A DNA stretch of 6,407 nt from Pseudaestuariivita sp. GTDB taxonomy: Bacteria; Pseudomonadota; Alphaproteobacteria; Rhodobacterales; Rhodobacteraceae. The first letter of the stretch is position 1; each line of letters begins with the position of its first letter. Position numbers and translations under genes: made by a program. The notes beneath the pieces were generated by a model. It did not search any database and was not told the origin of the DNA. It was given only the letters and a program-made list of their open reading frames with translations. This document shows, one piece after another, positions 6,351 to 6,407 of this stretch. The DNA is taken from contig JAHDCH010000156.1 of the NCBI GenBank assembly GCA_020629995.1, positions 1-6,407 on the forward strand. The letters run 5' to 3'.

Positions 6351-6375
6351 TACCGGCAAAGCGACGGGTTGTCAA
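6347..6375 (-). promoter_or_regulatory. Candidate promoter for bamA and the downstream run
   Basis: TTGACA at 6375-6370 on the minus strand is a perfect match to the sigma-70-type -35 hexamer. At 17 nt spacing the -10 position reads TACTCA (6352-6347), a poor match to TATAAT (the first two bases agree). Alphaproteobacterial housekeeping promoters tolerate weak -10 elements, and the site lies in the only non-coding leader of the cluster, so it is a reasonable candidate but not a demonstrated promoter. The rest of 6313-6407 shows no convincing coding frame or RNA gene. Confidence 0.3.
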
Positions 6376-6407
6376 AACCGCAAAGGTGCTGACAAACAAA
6401 GCGGAAT

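Noticed and set aside
6365..6380. Imperfect dyad GGTT-N5-AACC around the TTGACA
   Set aside because: Four-base arms with a mismatch beyond them are too short to separate from chance.
6376..6407. Possible 3' end of an rseP (site-2 protease) gene upstream of bamA
   Set aside because: rseP often precedes bamA in related bacteria, but no frame on the minus strand here gives a recognisable RseP C terminus, so the bases are left as non-coding.

Overview
This window reads as the chromosomal outer-membrane-biogenesis locus of a high-GC alphaproteobacterium, most likely of the Rhodobacteraceae (Rhodobacter/Roseobacter) group. The pointers are strong G/C third-position bias, LpxI rather than LpxH for UDP-2,3-diacylglucosamine hydrolysis, the gene order bamA-skp-fabZ-lpxA-lpxI-lpxB, and an LpxA acyl-pocket residue that fits short 3-hydroxy acyl chains. 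The genus cannot be fixed from the sequence alone.

Layout. Positions 1-83 hold the last 26 codons of a plus-strand gene, probably an IalB-family protein, followed by a strong intrinsic terminator at 112-139. From 144 to 6312 everything lies on the minus strand. In transcription order the genes are bamA (6312-3958), skp/ompH (3947-3438), fabZ (3362-2901), lpxA (2897-2112), lpxI (2110-1307) and lpxB (1310-144). Junctions are tight: 10 nt, 75 nt, 3 nt, 1 nt and a 4-nt ATGA overlap. This suggests one polycistronic unit with translational coupling in its lpx part. The last 95 bases (6313-6407) are non-coding as far as I can see. They hold the bamA ribosome-binding site, an inverted repeat overlapping it, and a perfect TTGACA -35-like hexamer.

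How the genes work together. FabZ makes the trans-2-enoyl-ACPs used for fatty acids and competes with LpxA for 3-hydroxyacyl-ACP. LpxA, LpxI and LpxB carry out steps 1, 4 and 5 of lipid A synthesis (acylation of UDP-GlcNAc, hydrolysis of UDP-diacylglucosamine to lipid X, condensation to the disaccharide). Skp carries unfolded outer-membrane proteins across the periplasm and BamA inserts them into the membrane. The cluster therefore couples production of the lipid and the protein parts of the outer membrane. lpxD, often found between skp and fabZ in other proteobacteria, is absent from this position.

I see no mobile element, CRISPR array, tRNA/rRNA or defence system. The coding part is an ordinary core region. 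The least explained stretch is the short leader before bamA, where a stem-loop or operator-like dyad overlaps the Shine-Dalgarno and an eight-codon open frame ends on the bamA start codon.
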